From CAWBRT01 sp963832785 (GTDB lineage Bacteria > Acidobacteriota > Terriglobia > Terriglobales > Acidobacteriaceae), in NCBI GenBank assembly GCA_963832785.1, contig CAWHVF010000005.1:2728001-2792000 (forward strand): 64,000 bases of DNA, read 5' to 3'. Position 1 is the first letter of the stretch. The number at the start of each line of letters is the position of its first letter. A program made the position numbers and the translations under genes. Of the stretch, positions 23,078-31,224 are shown in pieces. The notes beneath the pieces are model-generated. The model saw nothing but the letters and a program-made list of their open reading frames with translations, was not told the DNA's origin and searched no databases.

Positions 23078-23731
23078 ATGACCAGGCGCATTGCCTTCAT
23101 GGCGATCTGCGGGCTGCTCGGACTGATGCTCGTGCTGAGCGCCTGTAACGGTTTCTTCGTCTCGCCCACTTCGGTGGGAAGCATATCCGTGAGCCCGACC
23201 TCGTCGTTGCTCCTTGTCGGCGGCACCCCCCAGCCACTGGCCGTGACCGCAACCCTGGTGAACGGCAATTCCGGCGGTGACGTGACCAGTTCATCGACCT
23301 GCACCAGCTCCAATAAGAACGTTATAGTTCTCGACTCCAGCATTGCTTGTCAGTTCGACGCCGTCGGCGCTGGCTCGGCCTATGTAACCATTAGCCATAG
23401 CGGAGCGACCTCGGTCACGGTGCCCTTTGTCGTGGTCACCAACCAAATCACCACCATTACCCTGACCGCGGCATCGTCCACGATAAGTACCTCCGGGAGT
23501 ACCTACCCAAGCACGGCGCAACTAGCTGCTGTGGCGGAGAACCAAAATATAACCAGCTTTGTCACTTGGAATGCCAGCGGCGGCGGCCTGAGCGTAAGCT
23601 CCTCCGGCGTTCTTTCCGCCTCCACCACCCTGACGCAGACTAATGGCACCGTATACGCGTCGCTGAACAACAGCGCCACCGGCGGCACGGCGGTCAACTC
23701 GAACACCCTTACCATAACCGTAAACCCGTAG
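23078..23731 (+). CDS. Putative lipoprotein with bacterial Ig-like repeats
   Basis: The 217-residue product has a lipoprotein signal: two arginines, a hydrophobic core and lipobox LSAC with Cys23. The mature part is very rich in Ser, Thr and Val with two Big2-like repeats, the first around SISVSPTSSLLLVGGTPQPLAVTATLVNG (32-60) and the second beginning TITLTAASSTISTSG near 125. The pattern VTWNASGGGLSVSSSGVLSAST is the usual end of a Big2 domain. Such proteins are common as surface lipoproteins in Acidobacteriota; the ligand is unknown. GGGGG at 23069-23073 may be the ribosome site. Confidence 0.75.
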   Translation: MTRRIAFMAICGLLGLMLVLSACNGFFVSPTSVGSISVSPTSSLLLVGGTPQPLAVTATLVNGNSGGDVTSSSTCTSSNKNVIVLDSSIACQFDAVGAGSAYVTISHSGATSVTVPFVVVTNQITTITLTAASSTISTSGSTYPSTAQLAAVAENQNITSFVTWNASGGGLSVSSSGVLSASTTLTQTNGTVYASLNNSATGGTAVNSNTLTITVNP

Positions 23732-23794
23732 AAGGTACCCCCCAATAAATTGCTGCGGGGCTTCAATCGTCGGCGGAGTTCTCCCTCCGATTCC

Positions 23795-23941
23795 GTGGAA
23801 GCCCACGCCTTTAGGCGTGGGAATCGGGAGCAAATCTGAACCGGCTTTAGCCGCTGTGCCAAAGAGAAACGCAGATCCACAGCGCCTAAAGGCGCTCTCT
23901 CTGTCGAGAGTTATCCCACGCCTAAAGGCGTGGGCTTCCAC
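23795..23941. repeat. REP-like palindromic cluster with perfect 27-bp inverted arms
   Basis: Arms 23795-23821 and 23915-23941 are perfect reverse complements over 27 bases, and each arm is itself a hairpin, CCCACGCCTTTAGGCGTGGG. Between them are two smaller hairpins of the same design, CCGGCTTTAGCCG (near 23839) and CGCCTAAAGGCG (23883-23894). The shared feature is a GC stem with a TTTA loop, like repetitive extragenic palindromes mobilised by RAYT/IS200-type transposases. No such transposase is in this window. It fills most of the 335-base gap between the lipoprotein and channel genes. Confidence 0.75.
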
Positions 23942-24066
23942 AATAGGCGCTGAAACCATTTGCACTTGCAAAGATGGAATTAAAAAATCGTTGGTGCCCC
24001 ACACCAGCTTCTTCCCAAACGACGGGCTTGAATGAACCACCAGCCTTCTGTTTGAACGTGCCAGCC

Positions 24067-25041
24067 TCAATCGTCGGCAGCGGCCTGCGAGGGGCGGGGT
24101 TTGAGCTGGTCCAGCCGCGACAGGTCCAACTCCATGGCGCCTCCCAGGTTGCGGAACATGGGAGCGAAGCTGGCGCCCCAGATCACCTCGCGCGCCACGT
24201 AGGACGACCGGCTGTGCACCGCCTGGGCAAAGGTCTCGTCGGTGGCGGTCAACAGGATGAGGAACTCGGCTTGGGCGGCCAGCAGTTGCTCTTCCGTCCA
24301 GCCGAAGAGCGGGCTGTCGCCGTCGATAGGATGCACCACGGTCCAGTTCAAAGGCAGGAAGGTCACCCCCTCGCGCTCCAGCGTAAGCAACGAAAACACG
24401 CGCTGGCGGCGGCCGCGCACGGTCTCAAAGCGGCTGAAGACCACCCGGGCGCGGACCTCGATCAACTGGTTTTCGCGCGCGTTCACGATGCGGAACTCGA
24501 AGGCGGTGATGTCACGGTAGGGAGCGATGAGGGCGTGGCTGGAATAAGCGATATCGGCCACCGGGCGCGAAAAGCGGGCGAACAATAGTCCGGCAGCCAT
24601 GGCGAAGCCGAGCAGTCCGACCAGGGCTTCCAGCCCCACCACCGCGTTCGCCGCCAAGCTGACCGGAGCGACATTGCCGTAGCCGATGGTGGCCAGAGAA
24701 TAGACGCTGAAAAAGAAGTCGCGCAGGAACTCCGAGGTGTGAATCTCGCCTGAGAGCGCCTGCGGTCCCAGCAGGAAGTAGAAGCAGGCGAAGAGCAGGT
24801 TAGTGGTCAGATAGCCCGCCAGCAGAATGGCAAAGAACTTTGGCCACGAGATGGTGAGCATGCGATGATAGCCGGCCAGCGATTGCAACCAGCGCACGGC
24901 CGGCTTCACCACGTTGAATGAACCGTCGCGATTGAGCAGACGGAAACCGGGCTCGTTGGAGACCACCGAGCCAAACCCTAGATCGCTGCCCTCCTGGAGA
25001 AACAGGTAGCCGTCCTGCTGCTTCGGCAATTGTTCTGGCAT
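24067..25041 (-). CDS. Inward-rectifier potassium channel (KirBac type)
   Basis: The 324-residue product has the Kir architecture: an N-terminal slide-helix region, TM1 around 66-92, a pore helix and selectivity filter TIGYG (118-122), TM2 around 130-155, and a C-terminal immunoglobulin-like cytoplasmic domain containing RIVNARENQLIEVRARVVFSR-like strands and LNWTVVHPID, both typical of Kir proteins. KirBac channels pass potassium across the inner membrane and are gated by lipids or ligands. It is next to proB on the same strand, 102 bases downstream; potassium and proline are both osmotic solutes, but a functional link is only a suggestion. Confidence 0.9.
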   Translation of the reverse strand: MPEQLPKQQDGYLFLQEGSDLGFGSVVSNEPGFRLLNRDGSFNVVKPAVRWLQSLAGYHRMLTISWPKFFAILLAGYLTTNLLFACFYFLLGPQALSGEIHTSEFLRDFFFSVYSLATIGYGNVAPVSLAANAVVGLEALVGLLGFAMAAGLLFARFSRPVADIAYSSHALIAPYRDITAFEFRIVNARENQLIEVRARVVFSRFETVRGRRQRVFSLLTLEREGVTFLPLNWTVVHPIDGDSPLFGWTEEQLLAAQAEFLILLTATDETFAQAVHSRSSYVAREVIWGASFAPMFRNLGGAMELDLSRLDQLKPRPSQAAADD

Positions 25042-25143
25042 TCTCGCCTACCTCCATCAAATGGGTTCGATAAGAACCTGACAGATTGGATGACGGTGGA
25101 AGAGGTGGAGATCACGCCGGCGGAAGCAGGCCCGGCGGGCCGT

Positions 25144-26329
25144 TCAGTAAGTGGCTTCGAAGATAACGATGTTGTTCCTGGTGACCAGAACACCGGCCTT
25201 GGCGCGGTTAGCCGTTTTGCCGGCAGCGGCATCCTCGCTGGCGTGGTTGGCGATGCCGCGGGCGAACTCACGCCCATCCTGGTCGGCGATGCTGATGACA
25301 TCCAGCGGCTTGAAGCGGCGCTCGACCTTTACCACTCCGGACCAGAGCAGGCTGGCCTTGCCGTGCAGAATGGCTTCGCGGGCGCCGGCATTGACCACCA
25401 CGCGGCCGCGAACGTCGGCCGCGTAGGCGATCCAGCGCCGTTTGGCCGGCATGCGCCCGGAGGGGATAAAGGCGGTTCCCGCCGCTTCGCCGCCAAAGAT
25501 ACCGTCCACGATGCCGGCCTGGCGGCCGTCGGCAATGATCACGATGCCGCCGGCGCGGGTGGCGATCTCGGCGGCCTCCAGTTTGGTCAGCATGCCTCCG
25601 CGCCCGCCCTGCGACGGCCCCATGGCCAGGGCTTTCAATTCGGGCGTAATCTCGGCGACCAGCGGAATCAGGCTCGGTTGGGCCGGAGCGGCATGAGCGG
25701 ATTTGTCCCGCAACTGCAGCAAGCCTTCCACGTTGCTCAGCAGGATTAGCGCCTGGGCGTCGATCTTGCTGGCCACCAGCCCGGCCAGCCGGTCATTGTC
25801 GCTGAAGACGCGAGTGCGGCTGCCTTCCGGCAGATACTCCAGCTCGGCGGTCGAGACCGTGTCGTTCTCGTTGACGATGGGAACCACGCCCAGCTTCAGC
25901 AGCTTCTCCATGGTGCAGCGCAGGTTGGAGGAGCGGCGGCGGTCGATGAAGTCGTCTTCGGTCAGCAGCACCTGCGCAATCTTCATCCCGTGCGCTCCGA
26001 ACATCAGCTCGTAAGCGTGCATGAGCTGCGCCTGCCCCACCGCCGCACAGGCCTGCTTGGTGACTACGTCCTGAGTGCGAGTGCTGTGCAGTCCGAGCAA
26101 TCCCCGGCCCAGGCCCACGGCGCCGGAGGAGACCAGCACGATTTGCCTGCCGGCCTGCTTCAGCCGGGCGAAACGAAGCCACCAGCGGCTCCAGGCGCGA
26201 GACGCAGAGGCCGCCCTCGGGCTCGGCCACAACGTTGGTGCCGAGCTTGAAGACGATGCGACGCGCGCTACGCAACAGCTTGGCGCGCTCGTCGGTTGCT
26301 TTTTGCCCGCCGGACTTGAGCGAATGCAT
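25144..26329 (-). pseudogene. proB: Glutamate 5-kinase (ProB) with PUA domain, single-base frameshift
   Basis: ProB phosphorylates glutamate in the first step of proline synthesis. The N-terminus (ATG 26329, MHSLKSGGQ...RIVFKLGTNVV) and the rest (FARLKQAGRQIVLVSSGAVGLGRG... to 25144) are in different frames. The switch is near 26170, where TCGTTTCGCC should read TCGTTCGCC; one extra T explains it, and the whole span is one base longer than a multiple of three. Kinase motifs VSSGAVGLG, NENDTV, NDRLA and GRGGMLTKL and the C-terminal PUA domain are intact. Because the remaining sequence is fully conserved, a sequencing or assembly error is at least as likely as a real pseudogene. Confidence 0.85.
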
Positions 26330-26559
26330 GTGGGTGTTACAAAGGTGCCGCGATCTCCCGGAAGTTTCGCTAGCAGCAGTGTATAACAGCCCGGGTAGCG
26401 GGAGGCGGGGGTGGCCTGGACGTAGGCGCAGTCGCCTCGGCTGGGCAGGCCTATACACGCCTATCGCCGTACCACGAAGGGCTGGAGTCAGCGGAGGCAA
26501 AAACCCACCCTAGCCGCAAAAGCAGCGGCTAGGATGGAGCGCCCGCGCGAAAATCAAAG

Positions 26560-27822
26560 TCATGCAGCGATTTTCTCCTTCGGCAGAGGCATGGTTTCGC
26601 CCGGCTCGCGCTTCGGACGCCTGGCAATTAACGGCAGCGCCAGCGAGCACACCATCACGATGGCGATGACCATAATGGCCGTCTGGTAAGTTCCGGTGGT
26701 TTGCCGTACTCGGGCGATCAAGATGGGAGAAGGAATGGCTGCCGCGCCCCAGGCAAGCAGGATCCAGCCATAGATTCCGCCCATGAACTTCGGGCCGAAG
26801 AAGTCGGCGGTGAATGACGGCATGGTGCCGAATCCGCCGCCGTAGCACAGCCCGACCGCAGCCACCGCCACTGTAAACAGCGTGGCCGAGTGCAGGTGCG
26901 GCAGCGAAAAGAACACCACGATCTGGATCAGGTAGAGCAGGAAGTACACCCGGGCGCGACCGAGGAAGTCGGAAACCGCCGCCCAGAATACGCGTCCCAG
27001 GCCGTTGAAGATCGAGATCACGCCGACGATGCCGGCGGCGCTGACGGCGGAAAGACCCACCAGTTGCTGCGCCATGGGCGAGGCTTGGCTGATGATCATG
27101 ATGCCGGCGGAAACGTTGAGGAACAACATGATCCAGAGCAGCCAGAACTGCCAGGTCTGCATTGCTTCCTTGACGCTGAAATCATAGGTGGTTGCCGCCC
27201 GGGAAACCGCCGAGCGCGGCTCCCAGCCCGCCGGCCGCCAGCCCTGCGGCGGGTTGCGATAGAACTGGGCGGTGATCACCACCAGGATCAGGTAGGCAAT
27301 TCCCAGATAGAGGAAAGTAGGCGGAACGCCTACGGCGAGAATGGAGCGGGCGGCGATAGGGCTCATCACCAGCGCGCCTGCGCCGTAGCCGCACACGGCC
27401 ACGCCGGTCATCAGTCCGCGCCGGTCCGGAAACCACTTAACCAGGGTAGCCACGGGGCATATGTAACCCATGCCCATGCCGATGCCGGACAGCACGCCGT
27501 ATCCCAAGTACAAGCCGACGAGTGAATGTCTGGCGCTGGCCAGCGACGCCACCATGTATCCGGCGCCGTAAAGAACGCCAGCGACGCTGGCCACCAGGCG
27601 CGGCCCGACACGGTCCTGCCAGAGCCCGCCGATTACGGTTCCCACTCCGAGGAACACAATGGCAAGGGTGAAGTTCAGTGAAACCTGGGTGAGCGTCCAG
27701 TGTTCGCGGCTGATCAGCGGCTTGACGAAGACGCTCCAGCCGTACACTGCGCCCAGGCACAACTGCATGATGACCGCTGCAACGGCAATTCCCCAGCGGT
27801 TCGGGAGACGATCTGTGGCCAT
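26560..27822 (-). CDS. MFS transporter, OFA (oxalate/formate antiporter) family
   Basis: From ATG 27822 (MATDRLPNRWGIAVAA) the protein is 420 residues with twelve predicted transmembrane segments. OFA features are visible: QLCLGAVYGWSVFVKPL in TM1, GLWQDRVGPR after TM2, GMGMGYICPVATLVKWFPDRRGLMTG in TM4, and NGLGRVFWAAVSDFLGR in the second half. Oxalobacter OxlT exchanges oxalate and formate; other members carry monocarboxylates. The next gene upstream on the same strand, 168 bases away, is fdhD, required for formate dehydrogenase, so formate or oxalate is a reasonable guess for the substrate. Confidence 0.85.
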   Translation of the reverse strand: MATDRLPNRWGIAVAAVIMQLCLGAVYGWSVFVKPLISREHWTLTQVSLNFTLAIVFLGVGTVIGGLWQDRVGPRLVASVAGVLYGAGYMVASLASARHSLVGLYLGYGVLSGIGMGMGYICPVATLVKWFPDRRGLMTGVAVCGYGAGALVMSPIAARSILAVGVPPTFLYLGIAYLILVVITAQFYRNPPQGWRPAGWEPRSAVSRAATTYDFSVKEAMQTWQFWLLWIMLFLNVSAGIMIISQASPMAQQLVGLSAVSAAGIVGVISIFNGLGRVFWAAVSDFLGRARVYFLLYLIQIVVFFSLPHLHSATLFTVAVAAVGLCYGGGFGTMPSFTADFFGPKFMGGIYGWILLAWGAAAIPSPILIARVRQTTGTYQTAIMVIAIVMVCSLALPLIARRPKREPGETMPLPKEKIAA

Positions 27823-27990
27823 GGTCCTTCTCCAACTAATGAAATACGAAGCCCTAAGAAAAGCATGGCCGCTGCTTTTCGCGGGTCGCCGACCACTGCC
27901 TTGCATTCGCGGGCCAGTGATCCGGCGCGCGCGAGTTCATCTCCTGCCTGCCTGCTGTTTCACCTCCCAGTGCGCATTTAGCGCTCTTCA

Positions 27991-28872
27991 CTACGTGCCC
28001 GTCGCGCGGCTGTCCAGCCCTTCTTGCTGTAACTGTGCCGTGAGCCGTTGTGCCCCAGAGTAGATAACGAAGCGGCGCCCGCGCAAAAAACCGATCAGGG
28101 TCATGCCGAACTCCCGCGCCAGCTTCACCGCCAGGTCGGAAGGGGCTGACACCGAAGCCAAAACCGGAACGCCCGCCACCAGAGCCTTTTGCACGATTTC
28201 GAAGCCGCCGCGTCCGCTGACCATCAGCACGGCCTCGCGCAGCGGCAGGCGATCGTTCATCAGCGCCCAGCCGATCACCTTGTCCACGGCGTTGTGCCGG
28301 CCCACGTCCTCGCGCAACACGATCAACTCGCCCTCCGGGCTGAACAGCCCGGCGGCGTGCAGCCCGCCGGTGCGGCCGAAGATGGGCTGCGCCGAGCGCA
28401 GCCGGTCCGGCAGCCGGCAGAGCACTTCGGGATCGAGGGTAAAATCCGGGTTGACCGGCTTGAGGTGGCGCACACGCAGCGCCTCGATTGAAGCTTTGCC
28501 ACAGACCCCGCAGCTTGAAGCCGTATAAAAGTTGCGGCGGGCGGCCTCCATATCGAGAGCCACGCCGCCAGCAAGCTCCACCCGTACCCGGTTGGCTGCG
28601 TTCTGCCTGCTTCCGGCTTCGTGCCGGATGGCCGTAATCTGCGCCCGCCCCAAGATCAGGCCCTCGGTGAAAAGAAAGCCGGCCGCCAATTCCAGATCGT
28701 GTCCCGGGGTGCGCATGGTGACGCTAAGCGGCCTCTCGCCGACCCGAATCTCCAGCGGCTCTTCGCCCACCAGGCAATCGTCAACCGGACGCAGCTTCCC
28801 CTCTTGCCACTCCTTGACGCCGGTGATGGAAACCACGCGCGGAATCACTCTCTGCCCCTTACTTCGACGCAC
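27991..28872 (-). CDS. fdhD: Formate dehydrogenase accessory sulfurtransferase FdhD
   Basis: FdhD transfers sulfur from IscS to the molybdenum cofactor of formate dehydrogenases and is essential for their activity. The 293-residue protein has the loop motif CGVCG with C121 and C124, the MRTPGHDLELAAGFLFTEGL segment (53-72), and LREDVGRHNAVDKVIG and SGRGGFEIVQKA in the C-terminal half. The start is GTG 28872. No formate dehydrogenase subunit is in the window. Molybdenum cofactor genes at 13.4-16 kb provide the cofactor it acts on. Confidence 0.94.
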   Translation of the reverse strand: MRRSKGQRVIPRVVSITGVKEWQEGKLRPVDDCLVGEEPLEIRVGERPLSVTMRTPGHDLELAAGFLFTEGLILGRAQITAIRHEAGSRQNAANRVRVELAGGVALDMEAARRNFYTASSCGVCGKASIEALRVRHLKPVNPDFTLDPEVLCRLPDRLRSAQPIFGRTGGLHAAGLFSPEGELIVLREDVGRHNAVDKVIGWALMNDRLPLREAVLMVSGRGGFEIVQKALVAGVPVLASVSAPSDLAVKLAREFGMTLIGFLRGRRFVIYSGAQRLTAQLQQEGLDSRATGT

Positions 28873-29151
28873 CAGCGCCGGAAACGTATTCCGGAATTAG
28901 AACCGCGGCACATGGCGCCGGAATTGCGAAGCGACGGGTGCCCTGCGGCAGGGCTTGCCGGATAAACCGGGGAGGAAGGAAGAGCCCGGGCGACAAAGTG
29001 GCAGGGTTTCTGGTTCCTCTGCCGGCTTATGTATGTCGCCTCACGAGACGTTAGGAAGCGGACTGACGGGAAAATGGTTTTCCGCTTCAAGCGAGTTATA
29101 ACCGTAGAAACGGACCTGAGCAGCCATGTCAGCCGTGTTTGGCGAGGTGAG

Positions 29152-30609
29152 TCACTCCGGAATCAGAAAATTCGACACTTTTCGGATGAGCGATTCCGGC
29201 GCATCTACTTCCAGTTCCGCGGCTCCGTCAGCATAGTGCCGGGCCACTATGCGCGAGCCGCCCTCCAGCATGGCCAGAACCTTTCCTTGCGCCTGGGGGA
29301 GGCGCAGGCGCACCCGGCGGATGGGGTCGTCCTGCAAATGGCGGTCGATGGCCTCGCGCAGGGCGCCCAGGTTGATGCCCTTGGCCGCCGAGACATGAAT
29401 CGTGTGCTCGTCGTCTACCAGCGTCTCGCGCTGCCCGGCAGGCAGCAGGTCGATTTTGTTAAGCACCAGCAGGCGCGGCTTGTGTTCGCTCTCCAGCTCG
29501 CGCAGCACTGCTTCAACCTGCTGCATCTGCTCGGCAGCGGTCTGGCTGCTGGCATCGGCCACGTGCAAGATCAGGGCGGCCCGTTGCACCTCCTCCAGGG
29601 TGGCGCGGAAGGCGGAAATCAGGGTGTGCGGCAGGTTGCGGATGAAACCCACGGTATCGGAGAGCAGCGCCTGCCGGCGCGAGGGCAAGGTGAGCGACCG
29701 CAGGGTCGGGTCGAGGGTAGCGAACATGCGCGCCGAGGCCAGCACGTCAGCATTGGTCAGGGCGTTGAATAGCGTCGACTTGCCGGCATTGGTGTAGCCC
29801 ACCAGGGCGACAGTGGCTACCGGAACGCTGAGCCGGCGTTGCCGCTGCTGGGCCCGGGTGCGGCGCACCTCTTCCAGTTGGCCCTTAACGTGGCGAATGC
29901 GGCGGTAAATTCTGCGCCGGTCGGTTTCCAGTTGAGTTTCACCCGGACCGCGGGTGCCGATGCCGCCGCCGAGCTGCGACATCTGCACGCCGCGTCCGGC
30001 CAGCCGCGGCAGCAGGTACTGCAACTGCGCCAATTCCACCTGCAACTGGCCCTCGCGGGTGCGGGCGTGGCGGGCAAAGATGTCCAGGATCAGTTGCGTT
30101 CGATCGATCACGCGGCAGCCGAATTCGCGCTCCAGGTTGCGTTGCTGCGAGGAAGTCAACTCGTGGTCGAAGATAATCAGCTCGGCTGCCGCCATGCGGG
30201 CTGCCGCCGCCAGCTCTTCCAGCTTGCCGCGGCCAATCAGGGTTGCCGGGTCGGGGCGGTCGCGCTTCTGCAGCGACTGCCCGGCGATGACCGCGCCGGC
30301 GCCGGCCGCTAACTCGCCAAGCTCTTTGAGCGACTCTTCGGGGGTGAAGGCGACCAGGTGTTCGCCCGCATTCTGCCGCGCCTGCAACGCCTGGCGCGCC
30401 TGGCGCGCGGCAGGCGGCACCGCTCCGCCCGGCAGGTGCCGTTCTGGTGTTTGCTGGAGTTGGATGGATTGCCGCCCGGCATCGTCGGTGGCGGCCGGTG
30501 ACCCCGCTGGCCTGGCGGTATCCGCGCGGCGCGAACGGTGTTCGATGCCGACGAGAAAGGCGCGTTCGCCTCCGGAACGATGCTCCGCCTCGGCAAGCCC
30601 GCGCCGCAC
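29152..30609 (-). CDS. hflX: GTPase HflX
   Basis: HflX is a ribosome-binding GTPase that splits stalled or heat-damaged 70S ribosomes. From GTG 30609 the protein is 485 residues: an N-terminal domain starting RAFLVGIE, a glycine-rich linker GGGIGTRGPGETQLE, then the G domain with GYTNAGKSTLFN, DTVGFIRNLPH, NKID and SAAKG. The N-terminal 60-90 residues are longer and more Ala/Arg/Gln-rich than usual. It follows hfq by 33 bases in the widely conserved hfq-hflX order. Confidence 0.93.
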   Translation of the reverse strand: MRRGLAEAEHRSGGERAFLVGIEHRSRRADTARPAGSPAATDDAGRQSIQLQQTPERHLPGGAVPPAARQARQALQARQNAGEHLVAFTPEESLKELGELAAGAGAVIAGQSLQKRDRPDPATLIGRGKLEELAAAARMAAAELIIFDHELTSSQQRNLEREFGCRVIDRTQLILDIFARHARTREGQLQVELAQLQYLLPRLAGRGVQMSQLGGGIGTRGPGETQLETDRRRIYRRIRHVKGQLEEVRRTRAQQRQRRLSVPVATVALVGYTNAGKSTLFNALTNADVLASARMFATLDPTLRSLTLPSRRQALLSDTVGFIRNLPHTLISAFRATLEEVQRAALILHVADASSQTAAEQMQQVEAVLRELESEHKPRLLVLNKIDLLPAGQRETLVDDEHTIHVSAAKGINLGALREAIDRHLQDDPIRRVRLRLPQAQGKVLAMLEGGSRIVARHYADGAAELEVDAPESLIRKVSNFLIPE

Positions 30610-30642
30610 AGGATTGCGATACTCCGGACCGACTGTGATGTT

Positions 30643-30975
30643 CTACCCCTCCGTGGGCGGAGAGCCCGGAGCCGCCGGGCCCGTGCTGCCGGCTGGCGCG
30701 GGTGCAGAAGCAGGTGGCGCGGCCGGCGAGGCAGGGCGAACATCTGCGCGCTCTCCAAGATGCGTCCCGCGAGCCATGACAACGGTGGAAATGGCGTGCT
30801 TGAAGATGAGTTGCTCCTGGTTGTTAGTCTCCAACACTACCGAATACTTGTCGAAAGACCGAATCCGCCCGGACAGCTTGACGCCGCTCAACAGGTAAAT
30901 CGTGATCACCGCCTTGTCTTTGCGGGCGGTGTTAAGAAACGAATCCTGGATGTTCTGCGCCGGCTTGTTATCCAT
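30643..30975 (-). CDS. hfq: RNA-binding protein Hfq
   Basis: Hfq is the hexameric Sm-like chaperone that pairs small RNAs with mRNAs. I chose ATG 30975 because AAGGAG lies 9 bases upstream; an in-frame ATG at 30999 lacks this spacing. The 110-residue product has Sm1 (NIQDSFLNTARKDKAVITIYLLSGVKL) and Sm2 with FKHAIST followed by the family VV motif (the usual YKHAIST appears as FKHAIST). The C-terminal 35 residues are an Ala/Pro/Ser-rich disordered tail. hflX is directly downstream. Confidence 0.95.
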   Translation of the reverse strand: MDNKPAQNIQDSFLNTARKDKAVITIYLLSGVKLSGRIRSFDKYSVVLETNNQEQLIFKHAISTVVMARGTHLGERADVRPASPAAPPASAPAPAGSTGPAAPGSPPTEG

Positions 30976-31224
30976 GTTTACTTTCTCCTTTTGAGCCATA
31001 CACAGCAGAAGACAACGATCAAAACTGACAGCCAAAACAGCCACCACAAAAAATGCAAATAACCATCCGGGGCCGTTGCCGACCACAACTACGATACAGG
31101 CGGCTGGGATTGAAATTCAACTGCTTCGCAGGTGCGCCGAAGGGAAAACGCGGGCCACAGCCGCAGGCGGAAAACCTGCTTGCGCCGGCAGCCCCTCTGC
31201 GAGCGGCGCCGTGAGAGCGCTCGC

